34,611 bases of DNA from a virus, in the IMG/VR virus record IMGVR_UViG_3300027736_000127, positions 1 to 34,611 of that record; one strand, given 5' to 3'. This document shows, piece by piece, positions 24,508-32,321 of the stretch. Position numbers and translations under genes: made by a program. The notes under the pieces were generated by a model. That model was not told where the DNA came from and ran no database searches. It saw nothing but the letters and a program-made list of their open reading frames with translations. How positions within the stretch are numbered: position 1 is the first letter of the stretch; the number at the start of each line of letters is the position of its first letter.

Positions 24508-24922
24508 CGTTCACTAACCGCGCGCGGGCGCTTGGGGTAAGCCCGAATTGAATCAATATCTTTTGAATGATCAAACCGTACTCCATGTGGATACTAACCA
24601 AAGGCGATCTTCTAAAGGTCACAACTTCACCGCTGGAATCTTTTACGGGTAGCACATAAGTATGCTTCAACTTTTCGCCTACATATTTCCAACGCGCAAT
24701 AGTATCCGCCAATTGGGCTAGCGCGATTTTGTCGGCTTCGGTCATTACCCGCATCCGCGCAAGCATGGGCGTAAGTTCGTCCCATTCCGCTTTGGCTTCG
24801 GCGCTCAACCAATCGGGCGCAACTGGAATTGCAAACGGCAATTCAATCGCATTCTTTTTTATTGCGCGGCGGTCACCCGCTAGGCGCGCCAATATCGCGG
24901 GCTTTGGAGTTCGTCCTCTCAT
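24449..24922 (-). CDS. terS: Terminase small subunit (P27 family)
   Basis: This 157-aa protein is of the P27 type. MRGRTPKP, then LAGDRRAIKKN, PVAPDWLSAEAKAEWDEL (32-49, quoted in part) and MTEADKIALAQLADTIARW (60-78) lead to a C-terminal helical region with LTPSARARL. It recognises the packaging site and recruits the large subunit. It lacks a clear Shine-Dalgarno; its start overlaps a doubtful upstream frame as ATGA. The repeat region just upstream is a candidate binding site. Confidence 0.9.
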   Translation of the reverse strand: MRGRTPKPAILARLAGDRRAIKKNAIELPFAIPVAPDWLSAEAKAEWDELTPMLARMRVMTEADKIALAQLADTIARWKYVGEKLKHTYVLPVKDSSGEVVTFRRSPLVSIHMEYGLIIQKILIQFGLTPSARARLVNDEKTEIDTVFSRRAAEENA

Positions 24923-25218
24923 TTTAAAAAAATCAAATTTGGATTTCGCAATAAACGCACTAGGAAACGCGTGGCGGCGTAACGGTTTTTTGTCGGCAAA
25001 CCATCGGGTAGCGCCGCTGGAACTTCTTGGCGGTCACTAGGCGGCGCTTTGTGGCAATTTAGCCCAATTATGCGCATAAGCGCGGAAGGGGTAACGAGCC
25101 GTTGACCAAGAGTACCTAAAAAACTTAGATAACCCCTACCCCCCTTTTTGATCGAATAACGCCACTTTTGACCATAAAAGCCTATTATTTCGCTAGAATC
25201 GCCGCTTTTTTGTTGCAT
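24919..25218 (-). CDS. Doubtful small open frame upstream of terS
   Basis: This 99-codon frame ends in a four-base overlap with terS, which itself lacks a ribosome site, so translational coupling is conceivable. The predicted protein (MQQKSGDSSEIIGFYGQ.., basic, no recognisable fold) reads through one unit of a 100-base direct repeat and through low-complexity G/C runs, which argues that the bases are mainly a DNA signal. I give it low confidence. Confidence 0.3.
   Translation of the reverse strand: MQQKSGDSSEIIGFYGQKWRYSIKKGGRGYLSFLGTLGQRLVTPSALMRIIGLNCHKAPPSDRQEVPAALPDGLPTKNRYAATRFLVRLLRNPNLIFLK
25146..25193. repeat. Direct repeat unit 1 (100-base period)
   Basis: TTTTGATCGAATAACGCCAC at the left and CCTATTATTTCGC at the right of the unit match the unit at 25246-25288 with a few changes. 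The offset of the left parts is exactly 100 bases. Confidence 0.6.
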
Positions 25219-25245
25219 ATTTTCAACGCCTTATATTATGCCCGA

Positions 25246-25288
25246 TTTTGACCAAATACCGCCACTTATATAGTACCCTATTATTCGC
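25246..25288. repeat. Direct repeat unit 2 (100-base period)
   Basis: TTTTGACCAAATACCGCCAC at the left and CCCTATTATTCGC at the right are the partner of 25146-25193. A third, shorter echo (TAATAACGGCAC) follows directly. Confidence 0.6.
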
Positions 25289-25300
25289 CTAATAACGGCA

Positions 25301-26533
25301 CTATGACGGCTTGCAGTCTATCACGCGTTCCAGCGTGGCGGTAGCGCCCGCTTCCAGTTCCCAACGGGCTAGAATGTGATCGCAGTATTGCGGGTCACAC
25401 TCAATCGCATAGCAAGTACGCGCCGTCCGTTCGCAAGCAATAATTGTAGTGCCCGAACCTACGAATGGATCAAGTACAACCGCGCCGCGTTCGCAGTAGT
25501 CCGCGAGTATGGCTACCCACAATGCAACGGGCTTTTGGGTAGGGTGAAACTTCCCGCGTTCATGCTTGCCGCCTAGAACGCTATGGTTGTGGCGAAACAT
25601 CATTTGTTTATGCTTGGTTTTACTCCATGCAATTTCGAAGCATGAACCAAACATTTTATCCATGCTTTCGGATTCGCGTTTGTCCCAACAAATCCAAGAG
25701 CCGCCCGCGGGCAATGCGCAAGCGTAATAGTTAGCGCCAAACCATATTTGTTCTTGGCATTGAATCCATGCCATAGCGCCAAAATCGAACGGGATTAAAT
25801 CGTTCTCTATTGGCTTATGTTCAAATACTTTTGTACTTCGGCTAACTGGATTTCTTTTACCGTCCGTAGTCAATGCTTTCTTGATACGCGTACCCATAGT
25901 AGTATTATTCGTATCTAAATTGATTCCATAGGGCGGGTCTGTTAGGCACAAATCAATCTTGGCGCTGGCGCAAAAAATATTGCACAACTGCGCGTTGTAT
26001 GAATCCCCACAATAAAGCCTATGGTTTCCAAGCGCCCACACTTCGCCCTTGGATACGCGCGCGGGTACGCGTTCGGGCACGGCTTCGATAGTTGAACCCG
26101 CGGCAACTTCGGCGGCTAAATCCATAAATGCGCCCCGCTCTTTTTCATCAAAACCTAGCGCGTCCAGTAGGTCGGGCGCGCCTTGTTCCAGTTCGGACAT
26201 GAAGGCGCTCAATTGCAAATCGTTCCATTGCGCGAGTTCCGCGGTTCGATTGTCGGCAATAGCAAACGCGCGCGCCGCCGCGCCCGTTAGTTCAGTTCGT
26301 ACCGCTTCAATGGTTTCCCACCCTAGCGCCCGCGCGGATTCAAGCCGCCCGTTTCCCGCAATGACCAAGCCCGCGCCATCTATCACAATCGGTAATTGTT
26401 GCCCAAATGTTTCTAGGCTTGTTTTGATTGCCGCCAAGTTGCGCGCGTCATGCTTACGAACATTGCGCGGGTCGGCTACCAAATCGGCAACGCGTACGGT
26501 TTCAATCTTGAGTACCAAGGGTTTTGTTTCCAT
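25301..26533 (-). CDS. ParB-methyltransferase fusion (DNA N6-adenine/N4-cytosine MTase)
   Basis: This 410-aa protein has an N-terminal ParB-like domain (about 8-100), with DPRNVRKHDARN at 21-32 and the signature VIAGNGRLESARALGW at 57-72. It is fused to a class-beta DNA methyltransferase. The catalytic DPPYG is at 199-203, HPTQKP at 330-335 and the SAM-binding VLDPFVGSGTT at 353-363. Such orphan methylases modify phage DNA, probably against host restriction. The start at METKP (26533) suits the family; an upstream ATG at 26557 adds eight residues. It overlaps the HNH gene by 32 bases. Confidence 0.9.
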   Translation of the reverse strand: METKPLVLKIETVRVADLVADPRNVRKHDARNLAAIKTSLETFGQQLPIVIDGAGLVIAGNGRLESARALGWETIEAVRTELTGAAARAFAIADNRTAELAQWNDLQLSAFMSELEQGAPDLLDALGFDEKERGAFMDLAAEVAAGSTIEAVPERVPARVSKGEVWALGNHRLYCGDSYNAQLCNIFCASAKIDLCLTDPPYGINLDTNNTTMGTRIKKALTTDGKRNPVSRSTKVFEHKPIENDLIPFDFGAMAWIQCQEQIWFGANYYACALPAGGSWICWDKRESESMDKMFGSCFEIAWSKTKHKQMMFRHNHSVLGGKHERGKFHPTQKPVALWVAILADYCERGAVVLDPFVGSGTTIIACERTARTCYAIECDPQYCDHILARWELEAGATATLERVIDCKPS

Positions 26534-27164
26534 GCCGCGAATCGTACTCGATTCCATACCGCGCCCGTAACCAATCCAGTTCTACCGCGCCTAGCGTTTT
26601 GCTTTCCGTAATGGGTTCGCCCGCGGGCGTAATCACGCTTGCGGTTTTAAATTCGCCAATGGCGCGGCGCGCAAGCGCGGAATCATCGCACACTAAAACC
26701 AAATCGCATGGCGGCAATTTGCCAAGAACGCGCGCGCGTAAAATCCCTTCAAGCATTGCTACGGTCACTTCATGCGCCATATCAAAACCGATTGAATCCG
26801 AAATTTTTTTCCGCCAGTCGCGCGCGTCTAATATTTTGGCGGTGGCTTTGCGGTCGGGTTCGTAGTTTGCGCCTAGCGGGCAAGCGTAAACTAATATGCG
26901 TGACCGTTCCGCGCGCATTCGTACGCGTAAATCATCGGGCGTTTTAATTCCATCATGGCATGATTTACATAGCGGCATTAAATTATCTTGTTCATGCGTA
27001 CCGCCATCGGCTAGCGGCAATTTATGATCTACCACGGTAGCGGGGGTAATTCGATTGCCCGCGCTACATAACATACATAGGGGAATAGCGCGCCTTGTTT
27101 GCTTCGATATTCGCGCCCAACGCTTATTATGCTTATCGCCAACGCTAGGGGGTTTCCACGGCAT
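26502..27164 (-). CDS. HNH endonuclease with C-terminal extension
   Basis: The N-terminal 75 residues of this 220-aa protein are an HNH nuclease. Zinc pairs are C30/C33 and C66/C69, the catalytic core is VVDHKLPLADGG (44-55), and N61 and H70 complete the motif in DNLMPLCKSCH. The remaining 145 residues form a separate domain (SRILVYACPLGANYEPD.., LPPCDLVLVCDDSALARRAI..). It is alpha/beta in character, P-loop-like in feel but without a Walker motif. HNH proteins often assist terminase in HK97-type phages; here it sits between RusA and the methylase instead. Good Shine-Dalgarno (TAGGAAAAAA). Confidence 0.8.
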   Translation of the reverse strand: MPWKPPSVGDKHNKRWARISKQTRRAIPLCMLCSAGNRITPATVVDHKLPLADGGTHEQDNLMPLCKSCHDGIKTPDDLRVRMRAERSRILVYACPLGANYEPDRKATAKILDARDWRKKISDSIGFDMAHEVTVAMLEGILRARVLGKLPPCDLVLVCDDSALARRAIGEFKTASVITPAGEPITESKTLGAVELDWLRARYGIEYDSRHGNKTLGTQD

Positions 27165-27600
27165 TACAATTTTTTCCTACTGAAAAACCTATTGGTTCAA
27201 TACGAATTTGCGCGTAGTTTGATACGCCAAACATTTTAGCACAATGCAATTCTACCACTTGCGCATCATCGCCCCACCCGTGCCCGCGTTCGCCCGCTTG
27301 CGTTATTCCATCCATGACCGCCTTAACCAAATTATCTAAATCGGGCTTTGAAATTCTGTATTGCGCAATTTGATTTTTCCGCGTTGCTTTAAATACAAAT
27401 AAGCAATCCAGTTTAACCGCGCCTTCAATCATGCCCGAAATATTCGCTATGGCTTTTTCAATGATTGCGGCTTTATATGAATGGACGGCATGGGCTTTGG
27501 GTATGTACATTCTTGGAAATGCGCCGTTGCGGCAAGATACGCGGTGGCGCGGTTGCGCAATTGGTAGCCCGTTCACAATAAAACTTACGGCTTGAATCAT
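27145..27600 (-). CDS. rusA: RusA-type Holliday junction resolvase
   Basis: This 151-aa protein, from ATG 27600, overlaps the upstream stop by four bases. The longer frame to 27621 is unlikely. Family marks are VNGLPIAQPRHRV (9-21), YRISKPDLDNLVKAVMDGIT (81-100, with Asp87 and Asp89) and WGDDAQVVEL (109-118) followed by a conserved Lys at about 122. It cuts four-way junctions made during recombination or replication, clearing DNA before packaging. It acts in line with the exonuclease/ERF pair at the other end of the early region. Confidence 0.93.
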   Translation of the reverse strand: MIQAVSFIVNGLPIAQPRHRVSCRNGAFPRMYIPKAHAVHSYKAAIIEKAIANISGMIEGAVKLDCLFVFKATRKNQIAQYRISKPDLDNLVKAVMDGITQAGERGHGWGDDAQVVELHCAKMFGVSNYAQIRIEPIGFSVGKNCNAVETP

Positions 27601-27806
27601 GGCATATTGTCCAACATCCATTTTAATTTTGCCCGCAATTCTTCCACATAAATTATTTTTTTATTTCGTTTACGCGCGCGGTCTAGTGTATTGATAGCAA
27701 AGCGTAAATGCTCATCCAAAAAACAAGCCGTAAGAATCCAACGCGCCGCGCGCGCTTCCGATTCTTTTCTTTTTGTTTCGCATTCGGCACATTCGGCTTC
27801 ATTCAC
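27597..27806 (-). CDS. Hypothetical small protein (69 aa)
   Basis: This small, charged, mostly helical protein contains an N-terminal CxxC (AECETKRK: C6, C9), a hydrophobic helix RWILTACFLDEHLRFAINTL and a basic segment RARKRNKK. No family is recognised. It sits between the primase-like gene and rusA, overlapping rusA by four bases. It could be a DNA-binding or regulatory accessory to replication. Confidence 0.6.
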   Translation of the reverse strand: MNEAECAECETKRKESEARAARWILTACFLDEHLRFAINTLDRARKRNKKIIYVEELRAKLKWMLDNMP

Positions 27807-27833
27807 GGTTTTATTCTATCGGCTCAATCGGCG

Positions 27834-28679
27834 TTAATAGCCCCGCATTGACCGTACCAACCAATCAAACGCCTTTTGAGTGCCGCCCTCGCGCGTCCAT
27901 TGCCGTAAATCTTTGCACGGCGGAAATATGACTATTGCGGATTTTGCTACGGGTAGAATGGCTAGCCGCAAATCGCGCGCGCCCGCCTTGCCCGCCGCGT
28001 CACGGTCGGCAACTATCAAAACATCCTTGCCCTTGGCTAACCGCGCAACATGACCGCGGCAACTAGAACATGACGGGCGCGCTACCGCGTTCATGCCCCA
28101 ACCCGCCGCCACCATACAATCGGATTCGCCTTCGGTAATGACTAGCGTTTTATCGCCACGGTTGAAGCGCCTAGACCATACAAGACCAAGGCGCGAGCCG
28201 CGTACGCAAATCTTTTTATTGTCGGCGCGTATGCGTAATTTGATACCGCAAATGTTCCCGCCTTCATCCCGCATTGCAAACGCCCAAGCGCCCGCCGTTG
28301 TACCTACTTCAAGCGCGTTAATGTAATCGCGGTCTATGCCTAGCGCCACGGCTAGCGCGTCCAAATCCGCGGGCGTGGTTTGGGCTAGCATTTCGCCCCA
28401 CTTCAATAACCAATCCAGTTCTTCAACTGGCGCTACCTTTACGCGCTCAAATGTAATTTGCCCCGCGGCGCTATCGCCCTTGCCATGCCAGTAACCCGCT
28501 TCCCCTATTTTCTTTTGGCTAGGCACTCGCGGGCATATACAAACGCCGCGCGCGCGGTCAACTAAGCACCATGACGGGTTTTTATGTTTGTCGGCGCATA
28601 TCCAACATGGATTGCTTCGGTTGGCTTCCGTACCTTCAAATGATATTTCGCCAGTCCGTTTGTCTTTTAAAATGAACAT
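27834..28679 (-). CDS. Toprim primase-like protein
   Basis: In this 281-aa protein an N-terminal cysteine cluster (C25, C28, C38, C47, C49) suggests a zinc-binding domain like those of DnaG or phage primases. A toprim domain follows with LVITEGESDCMVAAGWG (179-195, acidic Glu183) and VLIVADRDAAGKAG (220-233, DxD 225/227). No helicase motor is present in the same chain, so it would act as a primase working with the separate helicase. The start at MFILKD (28679) is preferred over 28739, which lies deep in the upstream gene. It overlaps that gene by 13 bases. Confidence 0.82.
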   Translation of the reverse strand: MFILKDKRTGEISFEGTEANRSNPCWICADKHKNPSWCLVDRARGVCICPRVPSQKKIGEAGYWHGKGDSAAGQITFERVKVAPVEELDWLLKWGEMLAQTTPADLDALAVALGIDRDYINALEVGTTAGAWAFAMRDEGGNICGIKLRIRADNKKICVRGSRLGLVWSRRFNRGDKTLVITEGESDCMVAAGWGMNAVARPSCSSCRGHVARLAKGKDVLIVADRDAAGKAGARDLRLAILPVAKSAIVIFPPCKDLRQWTREGGTQKAFDWLVRSMRGY

Positions 28680-29149
28680 GGGCGCGCCGTTTCTAAAAAT
28701 GTGTAAATGCTTCGCCACGCTTCGGCGGTTGGATACCAACTCGGCGGGTCATATTTTCGCCAATCGTCCCGCGCGCGAATTTCAGCGGGGTAAACCCACC
28801 CCAATATTTCAAACCGTAACGGTTCTTCAGCAAAATATTTTACGCCAATGACGGGCTTAGTATCTTTTTCCCGTATGCGCGGGACGGTTTCACTACTACG
28901 AATTTCACATTCTACGCCGTCCAAATCGGAAGCGTTAAATGTATCAATGCCGCCGCCATGATGAACATTTAAAAAGCGGGCTACGGCTATTTCGGAACAA
29001 GCCCCAATAATATGAGTAGCCCAACCTTGCCCCGCATATTTGAATGGATAACTACTTTTCCGTTTGGCTACTAAACTTCTATAGTGCCGTTCCGCGCCTA
29101 GTAAATACGCTACGCGCAAATCGTTATTTGTAATTGTTACCGTTTCCAA
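28667..29149 (-). CDS. Hypothetical phage protein, possible PD-(D/E)XK fold
   Basis: This 160-aa protein starts at TTG 29149, directly after the upstream stop (TAATTG), with AGGAACG as ribosome site. The segments HIIGACSEIAVARFLNV (46-62) and FNASDLDGVECEIRSSE (71-87), plus a final Trp/Tyr-rich strand (FEILGWVYPAEI), follow a pattern seen in many phage proteins thought to have a restriction-endonuclease-like fold (E..., D..., ExR/K). Catalysis is not proven. It overlaps the primase-like gene by 13 bases. Confidence 0.55.
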   Translation of the reverse strand: METVTITNNDLRVAYLLGAERHYRSLVAKRKSSYPFKYAGQGWATHIIGACSEIAVARFLNVHHGGGIDTFNASDLDGVECEIRSSETVPRIREKDTKPVIGVKYFAEEPLRFEILGWVYPAEIRARDDWRKYDPPSWYPTAEAWRSIYTFLETARPCSF

Positions 29150-29374
29150 TTATGCGTTCCTAACTATTTTTTTGGCTTCAGCAATGCTTACCAATGACCG
29201 CGCGCCAACAAATAGAACGCCGCCGTTTGGTACATCGTTACCGCGCGAATCAATCGGAACTACCGCCCATTCTCCCGCGCCTTTCATGCTCTCAATAGTT
29301 GAAGTGTTCCGCATGACGCGAGCGCGGACAAATACAAATTCATTGGTTGCGTATCCAGTTCCTAGCGTTTCCAT
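29150..29374 (-). CDS. Hypothetical small protein (74 aa)
   Basis: This is an unknown small beta-rich protein. It contains NEFVFVRARVMRNTSTIESM, a glycine-rich turn, and the final helix SLVSIAEAKKIVRNA. It overlaps the upstream gene by 13 bases and is followed at once by the TTG-started gene, so it is part of the replication operon. There is no visible motif for catalysis or metal binding. Confidence 0.6.
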   Translation of the reverse strand: METLGTGYATNEFVFVRARVMRNTSTIESMKGAGEWAVVPIDSRGNDVPNGGVLFVGARSLVSIAEAKKIVRNA

Positions 29375-29655
29375 TTTTTACCGCCCTTGGGTTTGGGGTT
29401 TGCAATTATTGTTATTGGCGCGCCAAATAAACCTATGGCTTCATTCTCTAAATTTCGCGGTTGAATAAGTTTTATTGTGTTTCCATCGGGCGCGGTAGTC
29501 ACAATACAATCTAGCCCTACAAAATTTATATGAGTAACTTCTACAATTTTGCCTTTTAGTTCAGAATCATTCACCCATTCTAAAGTAGGCATTTTTTTGT
29601 TTGGATATATGCGCAAAATATAATTTTCAAATCGCATTTCAAAATCGGGTTTCAT
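29362..29655 (-). CDS. Hypothetical protein (97 aa)
   Basis: This is an unknown protein. The N-terminal half reads FEMRFENYILRIYPNK; the middle (GKIVEVTHINFVGLDCIVTT) is beta-rich and the C-terminus is basic (KPKGGKKWKR). It overlaps the upstream gene by four bases (ATGA) and the next by 13. Base composition is more AT-rich than the helicase gene, as in its neighbour. Confidence 0.6.
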   Translation of the reverse strand: MKPDFEMRFENYILRIYPNKKMPTLEWVNDSELKGKIVEVTHINFVGLDCIVTTAPDGNTIKLIQPRNLENEAIGLFGAPITIIANPKPKGGKKWKR

Positions 29656-29918
29656 AGTTCAACTCGCATAGATTTACCTTCTAAAATTGTTCCAGTTAAT
29701 GTTTCAACGCGTAAAAAAATTCCTTCGGTTGGGTTTCCATTGTCAAAATATTCTACTTTTCGTATGGCAATTTTTGCACCCTTAAATTTATTGTCTATAT
29801 CTTGGAATTGAATATATGCTTCATGCGTATTTTCCCAAACTACTTCCCAAGCGCCATATCTACCTAGTTCAATTTCTTCCCCGTTGTTTCTAGTTATCCA
29901 AATTGATTTTTTGCTCAT
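29652..29918 (-). CDS. Hypothetical protein (88 aa)
   Basis: This is an unknown acidic beta-rich protein (IWITRNNGEEIELG, AWEVVWENTHEAYIQF, then AIRKVEYFDNGN). It begins directly after the helicase stop and overlaps the next gene by four bases. The pair 29652/29362 may encode partner proteins. There is no known domain. Confidence 0.6.
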   Translation of the reverse strand: MSKKSIWITRNNGEEIELGRYGAWEVVWENTHEAYIQFQDIDNKFKGAKIAIRKVEYFDNGNPTEGIFLRVETLTGTILEGKSMRVEL

Positions 29919-31559
29919 TTAGATTTTACTCTTGGGGTTGAGGATTTCATCAATAGCGGCGCTAGCCGTTTTACGCGTAAAGTTTTGCGGCTCTAATCCC
30001 GCGCGCAGTAATACCGCGGCTTGCTTTGGGGTCGGCGTATTGATTGCCGCATCAATAAGTAAACTGGCTTCGCGGCGCGTTACATATTCGGGCACTCCAA
30101 CCCGCAACCGCCCTAAAACTTCAATTTGTTTTGGGCTAGCGGGCGTTCCAGTATTAGCCGCGCGCGCTCGGTCGGGTGCAATATCTACCAAACTGAACGG
30201 GTTAATAGATTGCGTTGAATAACTGGCGCGAACTACTAGCCCTTGGCGCTTGCGGGCTTCAACTAATTTTGCTTCTTCCTTTTCCGCCCAAGTAAGCAAG
30301 CCCAAAACATCTAGTTCTTCATCGGCTAAATTTTCTTGGGCTAGCGCCACGCGGTCGGCTACTTCGGCGCTCATCTTGCCCGCTAGCGCGTCCGCGCAAT
30401 GGATCAATTTATGCCGCCCCGCGTTTCCGCAAAAGTCTAAAACCGTTACGGCTTGCTTGGCGCTAGATTCAATTGCGGCGCGGCGTTCATCCGCCGTACT
30501 CAACCCGTCCACCGTACGCGGTAGCGGGCGCGTCCCGCGCCCCACCATTTGACAATATAGGGCGCGCGATTTTGTGGCTTTCATCATGGCGATTACTTGT
30601 ACGCCCTTCAAATCAAGCGCGCTATCGTCCCACCCCTCGGTTGCTATGCCTACATTCACCAACCATTGATAGCGCCCTTCGCTAAATCCGCGGAAGTATT
30701 CACGGCGAACATCCGCGGGCGTTCCAGCGTGAACAAATACGGCGCTAGCGGGTTTGTGACGGTTAATAATTTCCGCAACGCGTTCGGCGTGGGCGCAAGA
30801 AACGGCGAATATGATGCCGCGTTTATCGCCCGCAATTTCCAAGGTAGGGTAAACCATGCCGTGTAGATTTTGTTCGTACTGAACTACCGCGTCCAAATCG
30901 CCCGCGTTTAAATCGCCCGCCGTTGTACGGCAAGTAGAAAAGTCTAACCCGTTTACTGAAATCAACTTTTGTTTTATTGGTACTAGCCATCCATCGGCTA
31001 CGCCTTCGCGTATCCCATATTCATACGCGGTAGATTCAAATATTTTACCTAACGCCACTTCGTCGGCGCGGTCGGGCGTAGCGGTCACGCCAAGTAGGCG
31101 GCAATTGCCACCGCTTGTATAGTGTTCAATCGTTTTTGTATACGCGTTCGCTACCGCATGATGGGCTTCATCAATCACAACTATCCCAAATTGGTTTGGG
31201 TCAAAACGCTTCATGCGCGTATTGCCGTTGCGCCCCGCCGTTTGGGTTTGAATACTGGATACGATAATTGGCGCGCGATAGAATCCAATTTCATGCGCGC
31301 GCAAATCGCCCATTTCTACTTGAACTTCACATTGGCATATTTGCTTTAAACTTTCGGCGGCTTGCCATATTAGTTCTTGTCTATGGGCTAGCACCAGCGC
31401 GCGCCGCCCCGTACCTTGCGCCATATAGCGACGGATGATTTCGCCGAATACAACGGTTTTACCCGTGCCCGTTGCCATGACCAAAAGAGTAGACCCGCCG
31501 CCGCGCAGTTTTTCTAGTACGGATTCAACCGCTAAGTTTTGGTAGTCGCGTAATTTCAT
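29919..31559 (-). CDS. DEAD/DEAH-box (SSL2-like) helicase
   Basis: This 546-aa superfamily-2 helicase has the Q-like start LRDYQNLAV (3-11), Walker A ATGTGKT (29-35), LVLAHRQELI (55-64) and DEAH at 130-133. LLGVTATPDR is motif III-like, and IIFAVSCAHAERVAEIINRH opens the second RecA domain. ATEGWDDSAL and QMVGRGTRPLP (motif VI) follow. It likely unwinds DNA for phage replication. The ATG at 31559 follows AGGAACAAA; the longer frame to 31616 covers a leader hairpin. A C-terminal region of about 120 residues contains a repeated ASPKQIEVLGRL / TPKQAAVLLRAG motif. Confidence 0.9.
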   Translation of the reverse strand: MKLRDYQNLAVESVLEKLRGGGSTLLVMATGTGKTVVFGEIIRRYMAQGTGRRALVLAHRQELIWQAAESLKQICQCEVQVEMGDLRAHEIGFYRAPIIVSSIQTQTAGRNGNTRMKRFDPNQFGIVVIDEAHHAVANAYTKTIEHYTSGGNCRLLGVTATPDRADEVALGKIFESTAYEYGIREGVADGWLVPIKQKLISVNGLDFSTCRTTAGDLNAGDLDAVVQYEQNLHGMVYPTLEIAGDKRGIIFAVSCAHAERVAEIINRHKPASAVFVHAGTPADVRREYFRGFSEGRYQWLVNVGIATEGWDDSALDLKGVQVIAMMKATKSRALYCQMVGRGTRPLPRTVDGLSTADERRAAIESSAKQAVTVLDFCGNAGRHKLIHCADALAGKMSAEVADRVALAQENLADEELDVLGLLTWAEKEEAKLVEARKRQGLVVRASYSTQSINPFSLVDIAPDRARAANTGTPASPKQIEVLGRLRVGVPEYVTRREASLLIDAAINTPTPKQAAVLLRAGLEPQNFTRKTASAAIDEILNPKSKI

Positions 31560-31584
31560 TTTGTTCCTATGCCGCGCTTGGCGG
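31560..31584 (-). promoter_or_regulatory. Leader hairpin before helicase
   Basis: CCGC-5-GCGG at 31572-31584 is the same hairpin found before the small cassette genes. It lies 12 bases from the ATG rather than 17-18, and a true Shine-Dalgarno (AGGA) lies between them. Confidence 0.5.
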
Positions 31585-31601
31585 CTTGCGTTCATGCTAG
31601 C

Positions 31602-31629
31602 GCGGACGCGCCCCAATTGGCGCGCCCGC
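31602..31629 (-). terminator. Terminator-like hairpin before helicase
   Basis: An 11-base inverted repeat with one mismatch (31602-31612 with 31619-31629) follows the 31647-32114 gene and a copy of the CTGGC/T-tract motif (31633-31648). There is no U-tract after the stem. Confidence 0.45.
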
Positions 31630-31646
31630 TTGTACTGGCTATTTTT

Positions 31647-32114
31647 TTATTTGAACCAATTATTCAAATTCCAAATTTGCGTATTCTTGATTGCTACCGT
31701 ATACGCCTTGGCGCGAATATGCGCGGCGTTACTTAAATTATGCGCCATGCTTTTAAACCCTAGGAAAAGCATATTAAAATTGCAGTTATCTTTTTTTGCT
31801 TCAAGCCGCAATTCTCGGCGCACCGCTTTAAAAGTTTTGGAAATTTCCCTAGTTTTGAAATCCGCTTTTTTTTCCAGTTCGGCTATTTCGGCGGCAAGTT
31901 CCGCAAATATGTTTTGAATATGCTTTTCAACTTCTACGCCCGCTTGGTCAATTAAAATTTGGGCTAGTGCTTGCGCGTTTACGGGTTCGCCGTTTGCTTG
32001 ATTGCCGTTATAATCAATTACAGAACCTAGCGTTCCAATTGCTAAAGTTTCTTCGCCAATCATGTTTGCGATTTCTTGTCTACGCTTGATTGCGCATTCG
32101 TTCATTGTTGCCAT
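31647..32114 (-). CDS. Hypothetical helical protein (155 aa)
   Basis: This mostly alpha-helical, Ala/Glu/Lys-rich protein has a likely coiled-coil at about 55-110 (VEKHIQNIFAELAAEIAEL, then KADFKTREISKTFKAV) and a polar C-terminus with several Asn. The family is unknown. It is preceded by a full promoter and two-hairpin leader (copy D) and is therefore expressed from its own promoter, followed by the helicase. Confidence 0.65.
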   Translation of the reverse strand: MATMNECAIKRRQEIANMIGEETLAIGTLGSVIDYNGNQANGEPVNAQALAQILIDQAGVEVEKHIQNIFAELAAEIAELEKKADFKTREISKTFKAVRRELRLEAKKDNCNFNMLFLGFKSMAHNLSNAAHIRAKAYTVAIKNTQIWNLNNWFK

Positions 32115-32219
32115 TTTCTCAACTCGTTTCTACCGCGCGTGGCGGCTCTTGTTTTGTCGGGTTGAATCTTTTGATTCATGCCCGCATGAATACTTTACAT
32201 CAATTCCCTACCTATGCAA
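32115..32219 (-). promoter_or_regulatory. Promoter and type-1 two-hairpin leader (copy D)
   Basis: The promoter has -35 TTGCAT (32219-32214), a 16-base spacer and -10 TAAAGT (32197-32192). Hairpin 1 is at 32158-32184. Hairpin 2 (32133-32145) lies 18 bases before the ATG at 32114. Upstream spacer bases differ from copies A and B but agree with copy E. Confidence 0.7.
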
Positions 32220-32280
32220 GTAGAGTTAGTCATATTTTTGAATATTTCGTAGATTTATTTTTGTGGCGGTTTTGCCCCAT

Positions 32281-32304
32281 GGCGGGCGGTTTTACCCGCC
32301 CGCC
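32281..32304 (-). terminator. Terminator-type hairpin after 32322-32588
   Basis: A 9-bp stem GGCGGGCGG/CCGCCCGCC (32281-32289 with 32296-32304) has a CCCGCC just upstream on the minus strand that could pair instead with the stem's left arm. There is no clear U-tract. Confidence 0.5.
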
Positions 32305-32321
32305 ATCCAGTACGGGCGGGG

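Larger units (their letters stand above)
24923..25300. other. Repeat-bearing zone upstream of terS, candidate packaging/late control region
   Basis: Between the methyltransferase and terS genes lie two related units of about 45 bases exactly 100 bases apart (25146-25193 and 25246-25288). They share TTTTGAYCRAATAMCGCCACTT and CCTATTATT-CGC. AT-rich stretches (for example ATAATATAAGG on the minus strand near 25227-25237) could serve as a -10 for the late operon. Position before terS is where cos or pac sites and late promoters often lie. Confidence 0.5.

Noticed and set aside
25301-27164. Complete restriction-modification system
   Set aside because: The methylase has a ParB domain typical of orphan phage enzymes and the HNH protein resembles general phage HNH nucleases; there is no evidence of matching specificity.
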